Below, one piece after another: positions 6,406 to 14,366 of a stretch of DNA of 15,061 nucleotides. Source of the DNA: Oscillospiraceae bacterium (GTDB lineage: Bacteria; Bacillota; Clostridia; Oscillospirales; Oscillospiraceae); the NCBI GenBank assembly GCA_031264545.1, contig JAISDV010000104.1, positions 1 through 15,061 on the forward strand, in the 5' to 3' direction. A model generated the notes under the pieces. The model saw nothing but the letters and a program-made list of their open reading frames with translations. It did no database searches and was not told the DNA's origin. Made by a program: the position numbers and the translations under genes. Every line of letters starts with the position of its first letter. Positions within the stretch are counted from its first letter, which is position 1.

Positions 6406-7356
6406 CTATTTTAAGCCGCCGGAGAGCAAAAACTCTGTTGAAATCTGTCGACCCCGATTAAAATCGGGCGAGCCCTGCCAAAGCACCCAGCAGAGTCCCG
6501 GCTTCCCGCGCAGCCAGGTCAGCTGCCTTTTGGCATAGCGCCGGCTTTCCCGCTGTATCAGCCCGACCGCTTCCCGGCGGCTGATTTCACCTCTGAGCGC
6601 CCGGGCTGCCTCCTTATAGCCGATGGCCTGCATAGCGGTGCATTTTTCAGACACACCGCTGTCCAGAAGCGCCTGAACCTCGTCGAAAAGCCCGGCTTTT
6701 TCCATCGCTTCCGCCCGCCTGTCGATTCTGTCGTACAGGTCGGCGCGGGCCTCGAAGGAAAGGGCGATCACCAAAGCGTCGTAGCGCTTGGCCTTTTTCT
6801 GCGTTTCAAGGTCATGCTCGGTTATCGTTCTGCCCGTGGCGTGCCAGACCTCCAGCGCACGGATAATGCGTTTTTTGTCCGCCGGATGCAGCCTTGCCGC
6901 ACGCTCCGGGTCAACCGCGGCAAGCGCCTCGAGCAGTTTTTCACCGCCCAGCGCGCAGTATTTCCGCTCGAGCGCCGCGCGCAGCGCGTCGTCCGCCGAG
7001 CCGCCGTCAAAGCTGCGGCCGGCGACGAGTGAATCGATATAGAGTCCCGTTCCGCCCACGATTATGGGGATAAGTCCTCTTTCGAGAATATCCCGGACAC
7101 AGGCGTCGGCCTGCGCGACATAGCGGGCGACGCTGTAAGTCTCCCAAGGCTCGGCGACATCAATCATATGATGGGGCACGCCCCGCATCTCGTCCTTTGC
7201 CGCCTTGGCCGTGCCGATGTCCATACGCCGATAGACCTGCATGGCATCCGCGGAGACGATCTCCCCGCCGAGCTGCCTTGCAAGCATAACGCCGAGCGCC
7301 GTCTTGCCGGCTGCCGTCGGTCCTGTAACGACCGCGATTTTTGGTGCCGCATCCAT
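6406..7356 (-). CDS. miaA: tRNA dimethylallyltransferase MiaA
   Basis: Transfers a dimethylallyl group to N6 of A37 in tRNAs that read codons beginning with U, making i6A, the substrate of MiaB encoded on the other arm. The product is 316 residues, normal length. The P-loop GPTAAGKT is at residues 12-19. It is followed by EIVSADAMQVYRRMDIGTAK (catalytic Asp at D37), VPHHMIDV, and the conserved VGGTGLYIDSL segment. The tRNA-binding part continues through RIIRALEV, AMQAIGYKEA and YAKRQLTWLRG. The start ATG at 7356 is eight bases after the mutL stop, with AGGTGA overlapping the mutL end, so translation is probably coupled. Nothing odd was seen. Confidence 0.96.
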   Translation of the reverse strand: MDAAPKIAVVTGPTAAGKTALGVMLARQLGGEIVSADAMQVYRRMDIGTAKAAKDEMRGVPHHMIDVAEPWETYSVARYVAQADACVRDILERGLIPIIVGGTGLYIDSLVAGRSFDGGSADDALRAALERKYCALGGEKLLEALAAVDPERAARLHPADKKRIIRALEVWHATGRTITEHDLETQKKAKRYDALVIALSFEARADLYDRIDRRAEAMEKAGLFDEVQALLDSGVSEKCTAMQAIGYKEAARALRGEISRREAVGLIQRESRRYAKRQLTWLRGKPGLCWVLWQGSPDFNRGRQISTEFLLSGGLK

Positions 7357-7364
7357 CCGTTCAC

Positions 7365-9299
7365 CTAAACTATACGCGAGAATTCCTTGTCGAGCTGCTT
7401 TTTGGTCAGGGTCACGGCGACCGGCCTGCCGTGCGGGCAGTATTTCACCCGGCCGGCGACGACCTCCGCGACAATTTGATTCAGTTCGCCGGCCTCGGTG
7501 CTCCTGCCGGCCCGGATCGCGGCCTTGCAGGCGACCGTGTGCAGGACGCCGTCCAGCGCGTCTTTTCCCGAGGGCGCGCCGTTCTTGCCGAGCTGCTCGC
7601 AGATTTCCTCCACCATCGCGGCCGCGTCGGCAGCGTCCGTGTCCGCGGGCAGGCTGCGGATGACGACGCTGTCTGCCCCGAACGGCTCGATCTCGAAGCC
7701 GAGGTCCTCCAGCGCCTCACGGCTGCGCTCGAGCAGCGCGATCTCGTCCGCGAGGAGCCGAAGCGTGACAGGGACAAGCAGGGTCTGCGACATGAGCGCC
7801 CGGTCCTGTTTTTTGAGTCTGTCGAAAATCATGCGCTCGTGAGCGGCGTGCTTGTCGATCAGGATCAGGCTGTCGTCCTTTTCCGCGAGAATATAAGTTT
7901 TCATCGCCTCGCCAATCAGGCGGAAATTTCCGTGCGGCTCCGGGATAAGACCCTGTGCGGCGGCGGATGTCTCCGCCGGTTCCGTTTGGGCGGCCTCCGG
8001 TGAGGGGCATCTTTCTTCCGCGGGCACGGCGCGCGGCGAAGCCCGGTAGGGCGTTCCGCTCTCACGCACAAGCGTGCCGCCGGCGCTGGCGCCGGGTGCA
8101 GGAGCTCTGTTCCAGACGACGGTGCCCTTTTCGGCGGAGAATCCGCCGGAAGCGGGCGTGCCCGCGCGCGGCGGGGCGACTCCCGGCGCGCGCACCGCGT
8201 TCTGCGGGAGACCCGCCCGGAATTCGTCCGCGCGAAGCGTTTTGTAAAAATCCTTTTTCGGCGCGGCGGCCGCCCTGGTGGCCGGGGACAGGCTGATTTC
8301 CGCCGTGCGGCTCTCACCCTCGACCGCGGAGAGCGCGGCATAATAAACCGCGTCGAAGACCTTCTTCTCGTCGCGGAACTTGACCTCCGTTTTGGCGGGG
8401 TGTACATTGACGTCTACGGCGCCGAAGCTCAGGCGCAGCCCGATCACGCAGGCGGGATAGCGTCCTGTGAGCAGGGTATTCCGATAGGCCTGCTCGACGG
8501 CGGCCTGCAGCAATTGGGATTTGATGCTGCGGCCGTTGCAGAAGAAAAACTGTTTTGTCCGGTTGCCGTGGCCGGCGCGGGGCGAGCCGACAAAGCCGGA
8601 AACGGCTATCCCCTCGTCCTCGGACGCGCACGCGAGCAGTTCCTTCGCCGTGTCGCGTCCGAGCAGGCTGTAAATGCAGGAAGAGAGCTGCCCGTCGCCG
8701 GGGGAGAAAAACAGCTCCTCCCCGTCCTTTATCAGGCGGACGGAGACCTCGGGACGGCCCAGCGCGCAGCGCAGGGCGACGGCGGCGCAGGCGGCGGCCT
8801 CGGCCTTGTCCGTTTTCATAAATTTCAGCCGTGCGGGGGTGTTGAAAAACAGATCGCGGACGATCAGCGTCGTCCCCTCCGGGCAGCCGCGTGGCGCGAT
8901 CTCGCTGATTTCTCCGGCCTCGAGCAGGACGCGCGTGCCCTGCTGGGTGCCTTTTTTCCGGGTTGTGAGCTCAGTGCGGGAGACGGCGGCGATCGCCGCG
9001 AGCGCCTCTCCCCGGAAGCCCATCGTTCCGATGCCCTCGAGCCCGCGCTCGTCGCGCAGCTTGCTCGTCGCGTGGCGCATAAAGCATAGGCCCGCGTCCT
9101 CCGGCAGCATGCCGCAGCCGTCGTCCGTGACGCGGATATAGGTCATTCCGCCGCCGCGCAACTCAGCCGTGATGTTTCCGGCGCCGGCGTCGAACGCATT
9201 TTCCAAGAGCTCCTTTATCACGGAGGCAGGCCTTTCGACGACCTCGCCTGCAGCTATCAGATCCGCAACATGCGGGGAAAGTATATTAATTTCCGACAT
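7365..9299 (-). CDS. mutL: DNA mismatch repair protein MutL (endonuclease type)
   Basis: Links MutS mismatch recognition to strand incision. The product is 644 residues. The N-terminal GHKL ATPase shows E30 and N34 in KELLENAFDAGA, DDGCGM at 59-64, HATSK at 76-80 and GFRGEAL at 94-100. A Pro/Ala-rich linker spans about 340-440. The C-terminal domain carries the endonuclease metal motif as DKHAAHERMIFD (482-493), a variant of DQHA(X)2E(X)4E with Lys for Gln and Asp for the last Glu. It also has ACKAAIRAGR and CPHGRP (621-626), so nicking activity is expected, as in bacteria without MutH. ATG 9299 has AAAGGA about seven bases upstream. The gene faces away from miaB-mutS rather than following mutS. 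Confidence 0.96.
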   Translation of the reverse strand: MSEINILSPHVADLIAAGEVVERPASVIKELLENAFDAGAGNITAELRGGGMTYIRVTDDGCGMLPEDAGLCFMRHATSKLRDERGLEGIGTMGFRGEALAAIAAVSRTELTTRKKGTQQGTRVLLEAGEISEIAPRGCPEGTTLIVRDLFFNTPARLKFMKTDKAEAAACAAVALRCALGRPEVSVRLIKDGEELFFSPGDGQLSSCIYSLLGRDTAKELLACASEDEGIAVSGFVGSPRAGHGNRTKQFFFCNGRSIKSQLLQAAVEQAYRNTLLTGRYPACVIGLRLSFGAVDVNVHPAKTEVKFRDEKKVFDAVYYAALSAVEGESRTAEISLSPATRAAAAPKKDFYKTLRADEFRAGLPQNAVRAPGVAPPRAGTPASGGFSAEKGTVVWNRAPAPGASAGGTLVRESGTPYRASPRAVPAEERCPSPEAAQTEPAETSAAAQGLIPEPHGNFRLIGEAMKTYILAEKDDSLILIDKHAAHERMIFDRLKKQDRALMSQTLLVPVTLRLLADEIALLERSREALEDLGFEIEPFGADSVVIRSLPADTDAADAAAMVEEICEQLGKNGAPSGKDALDGVLHTVACKAAIRAGRSTEAGELNQIVAEVVAGRVKYCPHGRPVAVTLTKKQLDKEFSRIV

Positions 9300-9383
9300 G
9301 GCGTGTCCTTTCGGGAGAGACCGTCATCCTTGCGCCGGGCGCGCGGAAGCGGCTGACGGAACGGATACTCTCCGCGGAGCGGA

Positions 9384-9404
9384 ATTTACAGTAAATACAG
9401 TATA
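9384..9404 (-). promoter_or_regulatory. mutL -10 candidate overlapping a TACAGTA direct repeat
   Basis: On the minus strand TATACT (9399-9404) is a fair -10 for mutL, though its -35 is not clear. It overlaps two copies of TACAGTA (9387-9393 and 9396-9402 on plus) spaced nine bases apart. The first copy lies in the palindrome ATTTAC-A-GTAAAT (9384-9396). This layout resembles a repressor site over a promoter. No regulator gene is nearby, and the binding protein is unknown. Confidence 0.4.
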
Positions 9405-9422
9405 GCGCAAAGCGGCGGAAAA

Positions 9423-9431
9423 TGCTATAAT
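9423..9431 (+). promoter_or_regulatory. Extended -10 promoter for miaB-mutS
   Basis: TGC-TATAAT at 9423-9431 is a perfect -10 hexamer with the TGn extension. The -35 region (about 9403-9408) is poor, which is common for extended -10 promoters. Transcription would start near 9438, leaving a leader of roughly 95 bases before miaB. Confidence 0.6.
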
Positions 9432-9441
9432 TAAATGACAC

Positions 9442-9455
9442 CGCCGAAAGCGGCG
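9442..9455 (+). other. Hairpin at the predicted 5' end of miaB mRNA
   Basis: CGCCG-AAAG-CGGCG forms a 5-bp stem with a four-base loop, a few bases past the predicted start of transcription. ATTTTT follows five bases later. A 5' stem here would be expected to protect the transcript, while a weak attenuator is a less likely reading. Confidence 0.4.
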
Positions 9456-9534
9456 CTGAGATTTTTCCGGCGAAGCGCGGTGAAAGAGAGAGGGTGCCGG
9501 ATCCGGGCGGCCTTCATAAGACGGGAAACAGGAC

Positions 9535-10938
9535 ATGCGTATTAAGAGAACGGAAATACCGGCGGCGGAGATCGCGCGCCAGCTAGCGATATGCGCGGAC
9601 CTCCGGCAGCGCTTTGAAGGGCGCGCCCCGCTCGCAATGGTGGACACCTTCGGTTGCCAGCAGAACGAGGACGACAGTGAGAAGCTCCGGGGCTATCTGG
9701 CCGAAATGGGCTTCGGCATGACGGCGGACGAATTTGCGGCGGACGTGATCGTCGTCAACACCTGCGCTGTCCGCGAGCACGCGGAGCTGCGGGTTTTCGG
9801 TAGGCTCGGCGCGCTGACCCACGCGAAAAAGGAAGATCCCCGCCGGATCGTCGCCGTGTGCGGCTGCATGGCGCGGCAGGCGCACGTCGTCGAGAAAATC
9901 AAACAATCCTTCCGCCACGTCGATCTGGTATTCGGGCCGGACGAGCTCTGGCGCTTTCCGGAGCTGATCGATACGGTGCTGGCGAAGCAAACGCGCGTGT
10001 TCGCTCCCGGCGGCGGGGACGGCTGCGTCGCGGAGGGCCTGCCGCGCCTGCGCTCGGACAAGGTCAGGGCCTGGCTTTCGGTTATGAACGGCTGCAACAA
10101 TTTCTGCACCTATTGTATCGTGCCGTACACGCGTCTCCGCGAGCGTTCGAGACGGCCGGAGGACATACTCGGCGAGGCGCGGCGGCTCGTCGCGGCGGGA
10201 TATAAAGAGATCACCCTGCTTGGGCAGAACGTCAACTCCTACGGCAGAGATCTGGAAAACGGCGCCGGCTTTGCGCGGCTCATCCGCGAGATCGACGCTA
10301 TTCCGGGCGAGTTTATCCTCCGCTTCATGACGAGCCATCCCAAGGACGCCGGCGGTGAGCTCTTCACCGCGATGCGCGAGAGCGGCAAGTGCGAAAGACA
10401 CCTGCACCTGCCGCTCCAGTCCGGCAGCGACCGGATTCTCCGGGCAATGAACCGCCGTTATGATGCGGCGGGATACCTGGCCCTGGTCGACCGGGTGCGC
10501 GCCGCCGTGCCCGATATCGTGCTGACGACGGATATCATCGTCGGCTTTCCCGGCGAAACGGACGCGGATTTTGAGGAAACGCTGCGCGTGATCGAAAAAG
10601 TGCGCTTCGACGCGATGTTCACCTTTATCTATTCCAGGCGGGCGGGAACCCCGGCGGCCGAGCTGCCGGATCCCTTTACGCGGGAGGAAAAGCAGCGGCG
10701 CTTCGACCGCCTGCTGGAGATACAGAACGCCATCTCGGAGGAAAAGCACAGGGCCTGCGTCGGCAGGACCCTGCGCGTCCTGATCGACGGCGAGGACAGG
10801 GAACAGGGCGTTCTCACCGCGCGCAGCCCGGGCGGCAGGCTCGTCCGGCTCGCGGGCGGCGCGGAGCTGATCGGCCGCTTTGCCGACGCGGAGATCACGG
10901 GCTTCAGCACTTGGGCGCTCAGGGGAAGGCTTATTTAG
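9535..10938 (+). CDS. miaB: tRNA-2-methylthio-N6-dimethylallyladenosine synthase MiaB
   Basis: Radical SAM methylthiotransferase that converts i6A37 to ms2i6A37 in tRNA, acting after MiaA. The product is 467 residues. The N-terminal domain holds the auxiliary 4Fe-4S cysteines C41 (DTFGCQQNEDD), C77 (VNTCAVRE) and C111 (CGCMARQ). The radical SAM cluster is CNNFCTYC (C187, C191, C194), followed by PYTRLRERSR, LLGQNVNSYG, HLPLQSGSDRIL and TTDIIVGFPGET. A C-terminal TRAM domain ends the protein. All features match MiaB rather than MtaB or RimO. The ATG at 9535 has only a modest ribosome site (GGGA at eight bases, or AGGA too close). The gene is followed by mutS after 44 bases, as in many Clostridia. 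Confidence 0.95.
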   Translation: MRIKRTEIPAAEIARQLAICADLRQRFEGRAPLAMVDTFGCQQNEDDSEKLRGYLAEMGFGMTADEFAADVIVVNTCAVREHAELRVFGRLGALTHAKKEDPRRIVAVCGCMARQAHVVEKIKQSFRHVDLVFGPDELWRFPELIDTVLAKQTRVFAPGGGDGCVAEGLPRLRSDKVRAWLSVMNGCNNFCTYCIVPYTRLRERSRRPEDILGEARRLVAAGYKEITLLGQNVNSYGRDLENGAGFARLIREIDAIPGEFILRFMTSHPKDAGGELFTAMRESGKCERHLHLPLQSGSDRILRAMNRRYDAAGYLALVDRVRAAVPDIVLTTDIIVGFPGETDADFEETLRVIEKVRFDAMFTFIYSRRAGTPAAELPDPFTREEKQRRFDRLLEIQNAISEEKHRACVGRTLRVLIDGEDREQGVLTARSPGGRLVRLAGGAELIGRFADAEITGFSTWALRGRLI

Positions 10939-10982
10939 CGCGCCGTGCTTATGAATACAGGGTCTGAATCGGAGGTAAGGAA

Positions 10983-13586
10983 ATGGCGGAGCTTACGCCC
11001 ATGAAACGGCAGTATAACGAGATAAAGTCGCAACATACCGACTGCCTGCTGTTTTTTCGGCTGGGTGATTTCTATGAAATGTTCGACGAGGACGCGGTTA
11101 CGGCCTCACGCGAGCTTGACCTGACGCTGACAACGCGGGACAGGAACGCCGAAAGCCCGGAGGCGCGCACGCCCATGTGCGGCGTGCCCTACCATAGCTG
11201 CGAGGCCTACATTGCAAGGCTCATCGCAAAGGGCTATAAGGTCGCCATCTGTGAGCAGACGGAGGATCCCGCTCTCGTAAAGGGGCTGGTCAGCCGCGAT
11301 GTGATCCGGATCATCACGCCCGGCACGGTGACGGCAAGCGCCATGCTTGAGGAGGGGCGGCCAAACTACGTCTGCGCCGTCTATCTGGACGTGACCGCGG
11401 GCGCCGTCGCCTTCTGCGACGTTTCGACGGGTGAATTCTGTGTCGCGGGCTTTCAGGAGTCTCCCGCGGCGCATATGATGAACGAGCTTTCGCGCTTCAT
11501 GCCGCGCGAGGCGGTGCTCAGCGCGGGCGCCGCCGCGGATGCGGCGCTTTCCGCTTTTATCGCCAAAAAGCTCGGTTGCCTCGTGGAAAACGGCGAGAGC
11601 CGCTTCGACTATATGCAGAGCGCGGCGCGTGTCTGCGAGCGCTTCGGCGTGTCCGATGTGGATAGTCTCGGCCTGGCCGGGGACAGCGCCTCGGTCTGCG
11701 CCGCCGGCGGACTCCTGAGCTACATCATCGAAACCCAGAAATTCGACCTGTCCCACATCAATACGCTGGATGTGTTTACGGCCGGACGCTTTATGGAGCT
11801 GGATTATACGGCCCGGCGGAACCTCGAGCTGACCGGGAACCTGCGCACCGGCGAGAAAAAGGGCAGCCTGCTCTGGGTGCTGGACAGGACGAAAACGCCC
11901 ATGGGCGGCCGTCTCCTGCGTGCCTGGACGGAGCGGCCGCTGCTCTCGCCCGTCGCGATCAGGCGCAGGCTGGCCGCCGTTCAGGCGCTTTTTTCCGCGA
12001 ACGTCGCCAGGGGCGAGCTGATTGAAATCCTGCGCGGGATCGGGGATATCCAGCGCCTTGTCGGCAGAGTGGTCTACGGCACGGCGAACGGGCGCGACCT
12101 GCTCGCGCTCGGGAGCTGTTGCGGGGCTTTCCCCGCGCTCACGGCGCTGCTCGGGGACATACGGAGTCCGATGCTCCGCGCCATCGCGGAGACGGACCCC
12201 GTTCCGCAGATTCCCGACCTGATCGCGCGGGCGATTTGCGACGAACCGCCCTTCTCGGTGCGTGAGGGCGGCATCCTGCGCGAGGGCTTCAGTGAGGAGG
12301 CCGACAGCCTGCGCGGCCTGCGGGACAACGGCGTGCAGATGGTCTCCGCGCTCGAGCGGCGCGAGCGCGAGCGCACGAGCATCAGGAAGCTCAAGATCGG
12401 CTACAACCGCGTTTTCGGCTATTATATCGATGTGCCGAGAGCCTCTTCTGAAAACGTACCGGAGGAATATATCAGAAAGCAGACGCTTTCGACCAGCGAG
12501 CGCTTTTTCACGCAGGAGCTCAAAGAGCTCGAGAGCACGCTGCTGACCGCGCGGGACAGGCTCGAGGCGCTGGAGTTCCGGCTGTTTGAGGAAGTGCGCC
12601 TGCGCGTGGCGGGTGAAGTGTCGCGCCTCCAGGCGCTGGCGGACGCCGTCGCGGAGCTGGATGCCCTGTGCGCGCTCGCCGAGGTTGCCGTGCGAAACGG
12701 CTATACCATGCCGGAAGTCGACCTTTCCGGCCAGCTTTCCATCACGGCCGGCAGGCATCCCGTGGTCGAAAAGACCCAGAGCGAGACGCTGTTTGTCCCG
12801 AACGACACCTTTATGAACTGCGCGGGCGACAGGGTCGCCATCATCACCGGCCCGAACATGGCGGGGAAATCAACCTACATGCGCCAGACCGCGCTCATCG
12901 TGCTCATGGCGCAGATGGGCAGCTTTGTGCCGGCCAAAAGCGCCGTTATCGGCGTCGTGGACAGGGTTTTCACGCGCATCGGCGCCTCCGACGATCTGGC
13001 CGGGGGCAAGAGCACCTTTATGGTCGAGATGGTCGAGGTCGCCGAGATCCTCAGATACGCGACCGCTTCGAGCCTCATCATTCTCGACGAGATCGGCCGG
13101 GGGACCTCTACCTACGACGGCATGGCGATCGCCCGGGCTGTGCTTGAATACTGCGCCGACAGGCGAAGGCTGGGCGCAAAGACGCTGTTCGCCACGCATT
13201 ACCACGAGCTTTCCGCGCTCGAGGAGCAGCTCGAGGGCGTGCGCAACTACAGTATTTCCGCGAAAAAACGCGGAGGCGACCTGATTTTCCTGCGCAAGAT
13301 CGTCAAGGGCGCGGCGGATGACAGCTACGGCGTCGAGGTCGCAAAGCTCGCCGGGGTTCCGGACTCCGTTATTTCCCGGGCCAAGCGCTGCCTTGCCGAG
13401 CTTGAGAGCGCGCCCCGCGGGGCGCACGGGCCGGAAAAGCCGGCGCGGGACGACGCGCAGCTGAGCTTCTCCGACTTCGGCTCCGGCGAAATTATTGAGA
13501 AGCTGCGGGCGGTGAGCCTCGATACGCTGACGCCGATCGAGGCGATGAACCTCCTCTATGCGCTGAAAAAGAAGGTGGACGCCTGA
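10983..13586 (+). CDS. mutS: DNA mismatch repair protein MutS
   Basis: Detects base mismatches and small loops, then signals to MutL through ATP. The product is 867 residues, full MutS1 length. The mismatch-wedging FxE motif is F30-Y31-E32 in FRLGDFYEMF. The connector, core and clamp domains follow. The ATPase has Walker A GPNMAGKST (623-631), DDLAGGKSTFMVEM, Walker B with D702-E703 in LDEIGRGTSTYDGMA, and the FATHYHEL motif. The C-terminus has the helix-turn-helix segment LDTLTPIEAMNLLYALKKK. ATG 10983 has GGAGG seven bases upstream. Its stop overlaps the next gene's start in TGATG. mutL is not downstream but lies on the opposite strand beyond miaB. No damage was seen. Confidence 0.97.
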   Translation: MAELTPMKRQYNEIKSQHTDCLLFFRLGDFYEMFDEDAVTASRELDLTLTTRDRNAESPEARTPMCGVPYHSCEAYIARLIAKGYKVAICEQTEDPALVKGLVSRDVIRIITPGTVTASAMLEEGRPNYVCAVYLDVTAGAVAFCDVSTGEFCVAGFQESPAAHMMNELSRFMPREAVLSAGAAADAALSAFIAKKLGCLVENGESRFDYMQSAARVCERFGVSDVDSLGLAGDSASVCAAGGLLSYIIETQKFDLSHINTLDVFTAGRFMELDYTARRNLELTGNLRTGEKKGSLLWVLDRTKTPMGGRLLRAWTERPLLSPVAIRRRLAAVQALFSANVARGELIEILRGIGDIQRLVGRVVYGTANGRDLLALGSCCGAFPALTALLGDIRSPMLRAIAETDPVPQIPDLIARAICDEPPFSVREGGILREGFSEEADSLRGLRDNGVQMVSALERRERERTSIRKLKIGYNRVFGYYIDVPRASSENVPEEYIRKQTLSTSERFFTQELKELESTLLTARDRLEALEFRLFEEVRLRVAGEVSRLQALADAVAELDALCALAEVAVRNGYTMPEVDLSGQLSITAGRHPVVEKTQSETLFVPNDTFMNCAGDRVAIITGPNMAGKSTYMRQTALIVLMAQMGSFVPAKSAVIGVVDRVFTRIGASDDLAGGKSTFMVEMVEVAEILRYATASSLIILDEIGRGTSTYDGMAIARAVLEYCADRRRLGAKTLFATHYHELSALEEQLEGVRNYSISAKKRGGDLIFLRKIVKGAADDSYGVEVAKLAGVPDSVISRAKRCLAELESAPRGAHGPEKPARDDAQLSFSDFGSGEIIEKLRAVSLDTLTPIEAMNLLYALKKKVDA

Positions 13587-14290
13587 TGAAAGCGGCGAGC
13601 GGTGATTTTTTAAACACCCTGTCCGGACCTCAGCGGCTTGCCGGCTGGATCTATCTGCCCTTCCACGCCGTCGTGCTTCCGCTCTTTCTCGCGATCCTGC
13701 GCGCGTATCTTCCCGACGGGCTGAGTGATGTTGCGGTGAACACGGTTTATTTCGCCCTGGGCTTTATTTTCTGTATCAGCGTGATGTGGCGCTTCCTGCG
13801 CGGCGCGTTCGACCTTCTGCTCGACCGTCTCGCAAAGTGCGCGGTGGCGCTCGTGTTCGGATACTTGGGCTATGACCTGCTCGCCTATCTCGCGGCCGGC
13901 GTGCTTTTCGCCGTGCTGGGGGACATGCCGTCGAATCCGAACGATCAGGCGGTGATCGAGCTGATGAACGAGGCTCCGGGCCCGGTTACGGGGCTTGTCA
14001 TTTTTATCGGGCCTGTCGTTGAGGAGGTCCTGTTCCGGGGCGTCGTTTTCGGTTCCCTTCGCGATAAAAGCCGGGCGCTGGCCTACATCCTGTCGATGGT
14101 GATTTTCTCCGTCTGCCATATCTGGCAGTATGTTCTGATCGCGATGAGCTGGACGCCGCTGATTTATATGCTCCCGTATATCCCGGCGGCTTACGTGCTG
14201 GCCCGGACCTATGAAAAGACAGGCAGCATCTGGACGCCGATCTTTCTGCATATGCTGATAAACGGTCTTGCCCTGCTCGTGCTGGGGTAG
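13586..14290 (+). CDS. CPBP-family (CAAX/Rce1-like) intramembrane metalloprotease
   Basis: Integral membrane protein of 234 residues with about six to seven hydrophobic segments (roughly 22-40, 49-70, 84-111, 132-146, 165-186, 191-206 and 217-233). The three motifs of the CPBP (Abi) family are present: EExxxR as E146-E147-VLF-R151, FxxxH as F174 to H178, and HxxxN as H222 to N226. These supply the glutamate and histidines expected for proteolysis. Members process prenylated proteins in eukaryotes, and some bacterial ones act in bacteriocin immunity. The substrate here is unknown. The start ATG shares one base with the mutS stop, so translation is probably coupled. No dedicated ribosome site was found, and no link to mismatch repair is known. 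Confidence 0.88.
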   Translation: MKAASGDFLNTLSGPQRLAGWIYLPFHAVVLPLFLAILRAYLPDGLSDVAVNTVYFALGFIFCISVMWRFLRGAFDLLLDRLAKCAVALVFGYLGYDLLAYLAAGVLFAVLGDMPSNPNDQAVIELMNEAPGPVTGLVIFIGPVVEEVLFRGVVFGSLRDKSRALAYILSMVIFSVCHIWQYVLIAMSWTPLIYMLPYIPAAYVLARTYEKTGSIWTPIFLHMLINGLALLVLG

Positions 14291-14366
14291 AATGCGGAAA
14301 AACCACAAGGAATATCTGAGGTCCACAGTTCAAGTCTGTTAGGGCTTGTTTGAAAGAGGGCTTTTC

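Noticed and set aside
9442..9466. Attenuator in the miaB leader
   Set aside because: The 5-bp stem is short and separated from ATTTTT by several bases; too weak to call a terminator.
9583..10749. Minus-strand open frame of 388 codons
   Set aside because: Fully antisense to miaB, whose iron-sulfur motifs are intact; no support for a protein.
11106..12758. Minus-strand open frame of 550 codons
   Set aside because: Fully antisense to mutS, with Arg/Gly/Ala-rich composition and no domain; explained by codon bias.
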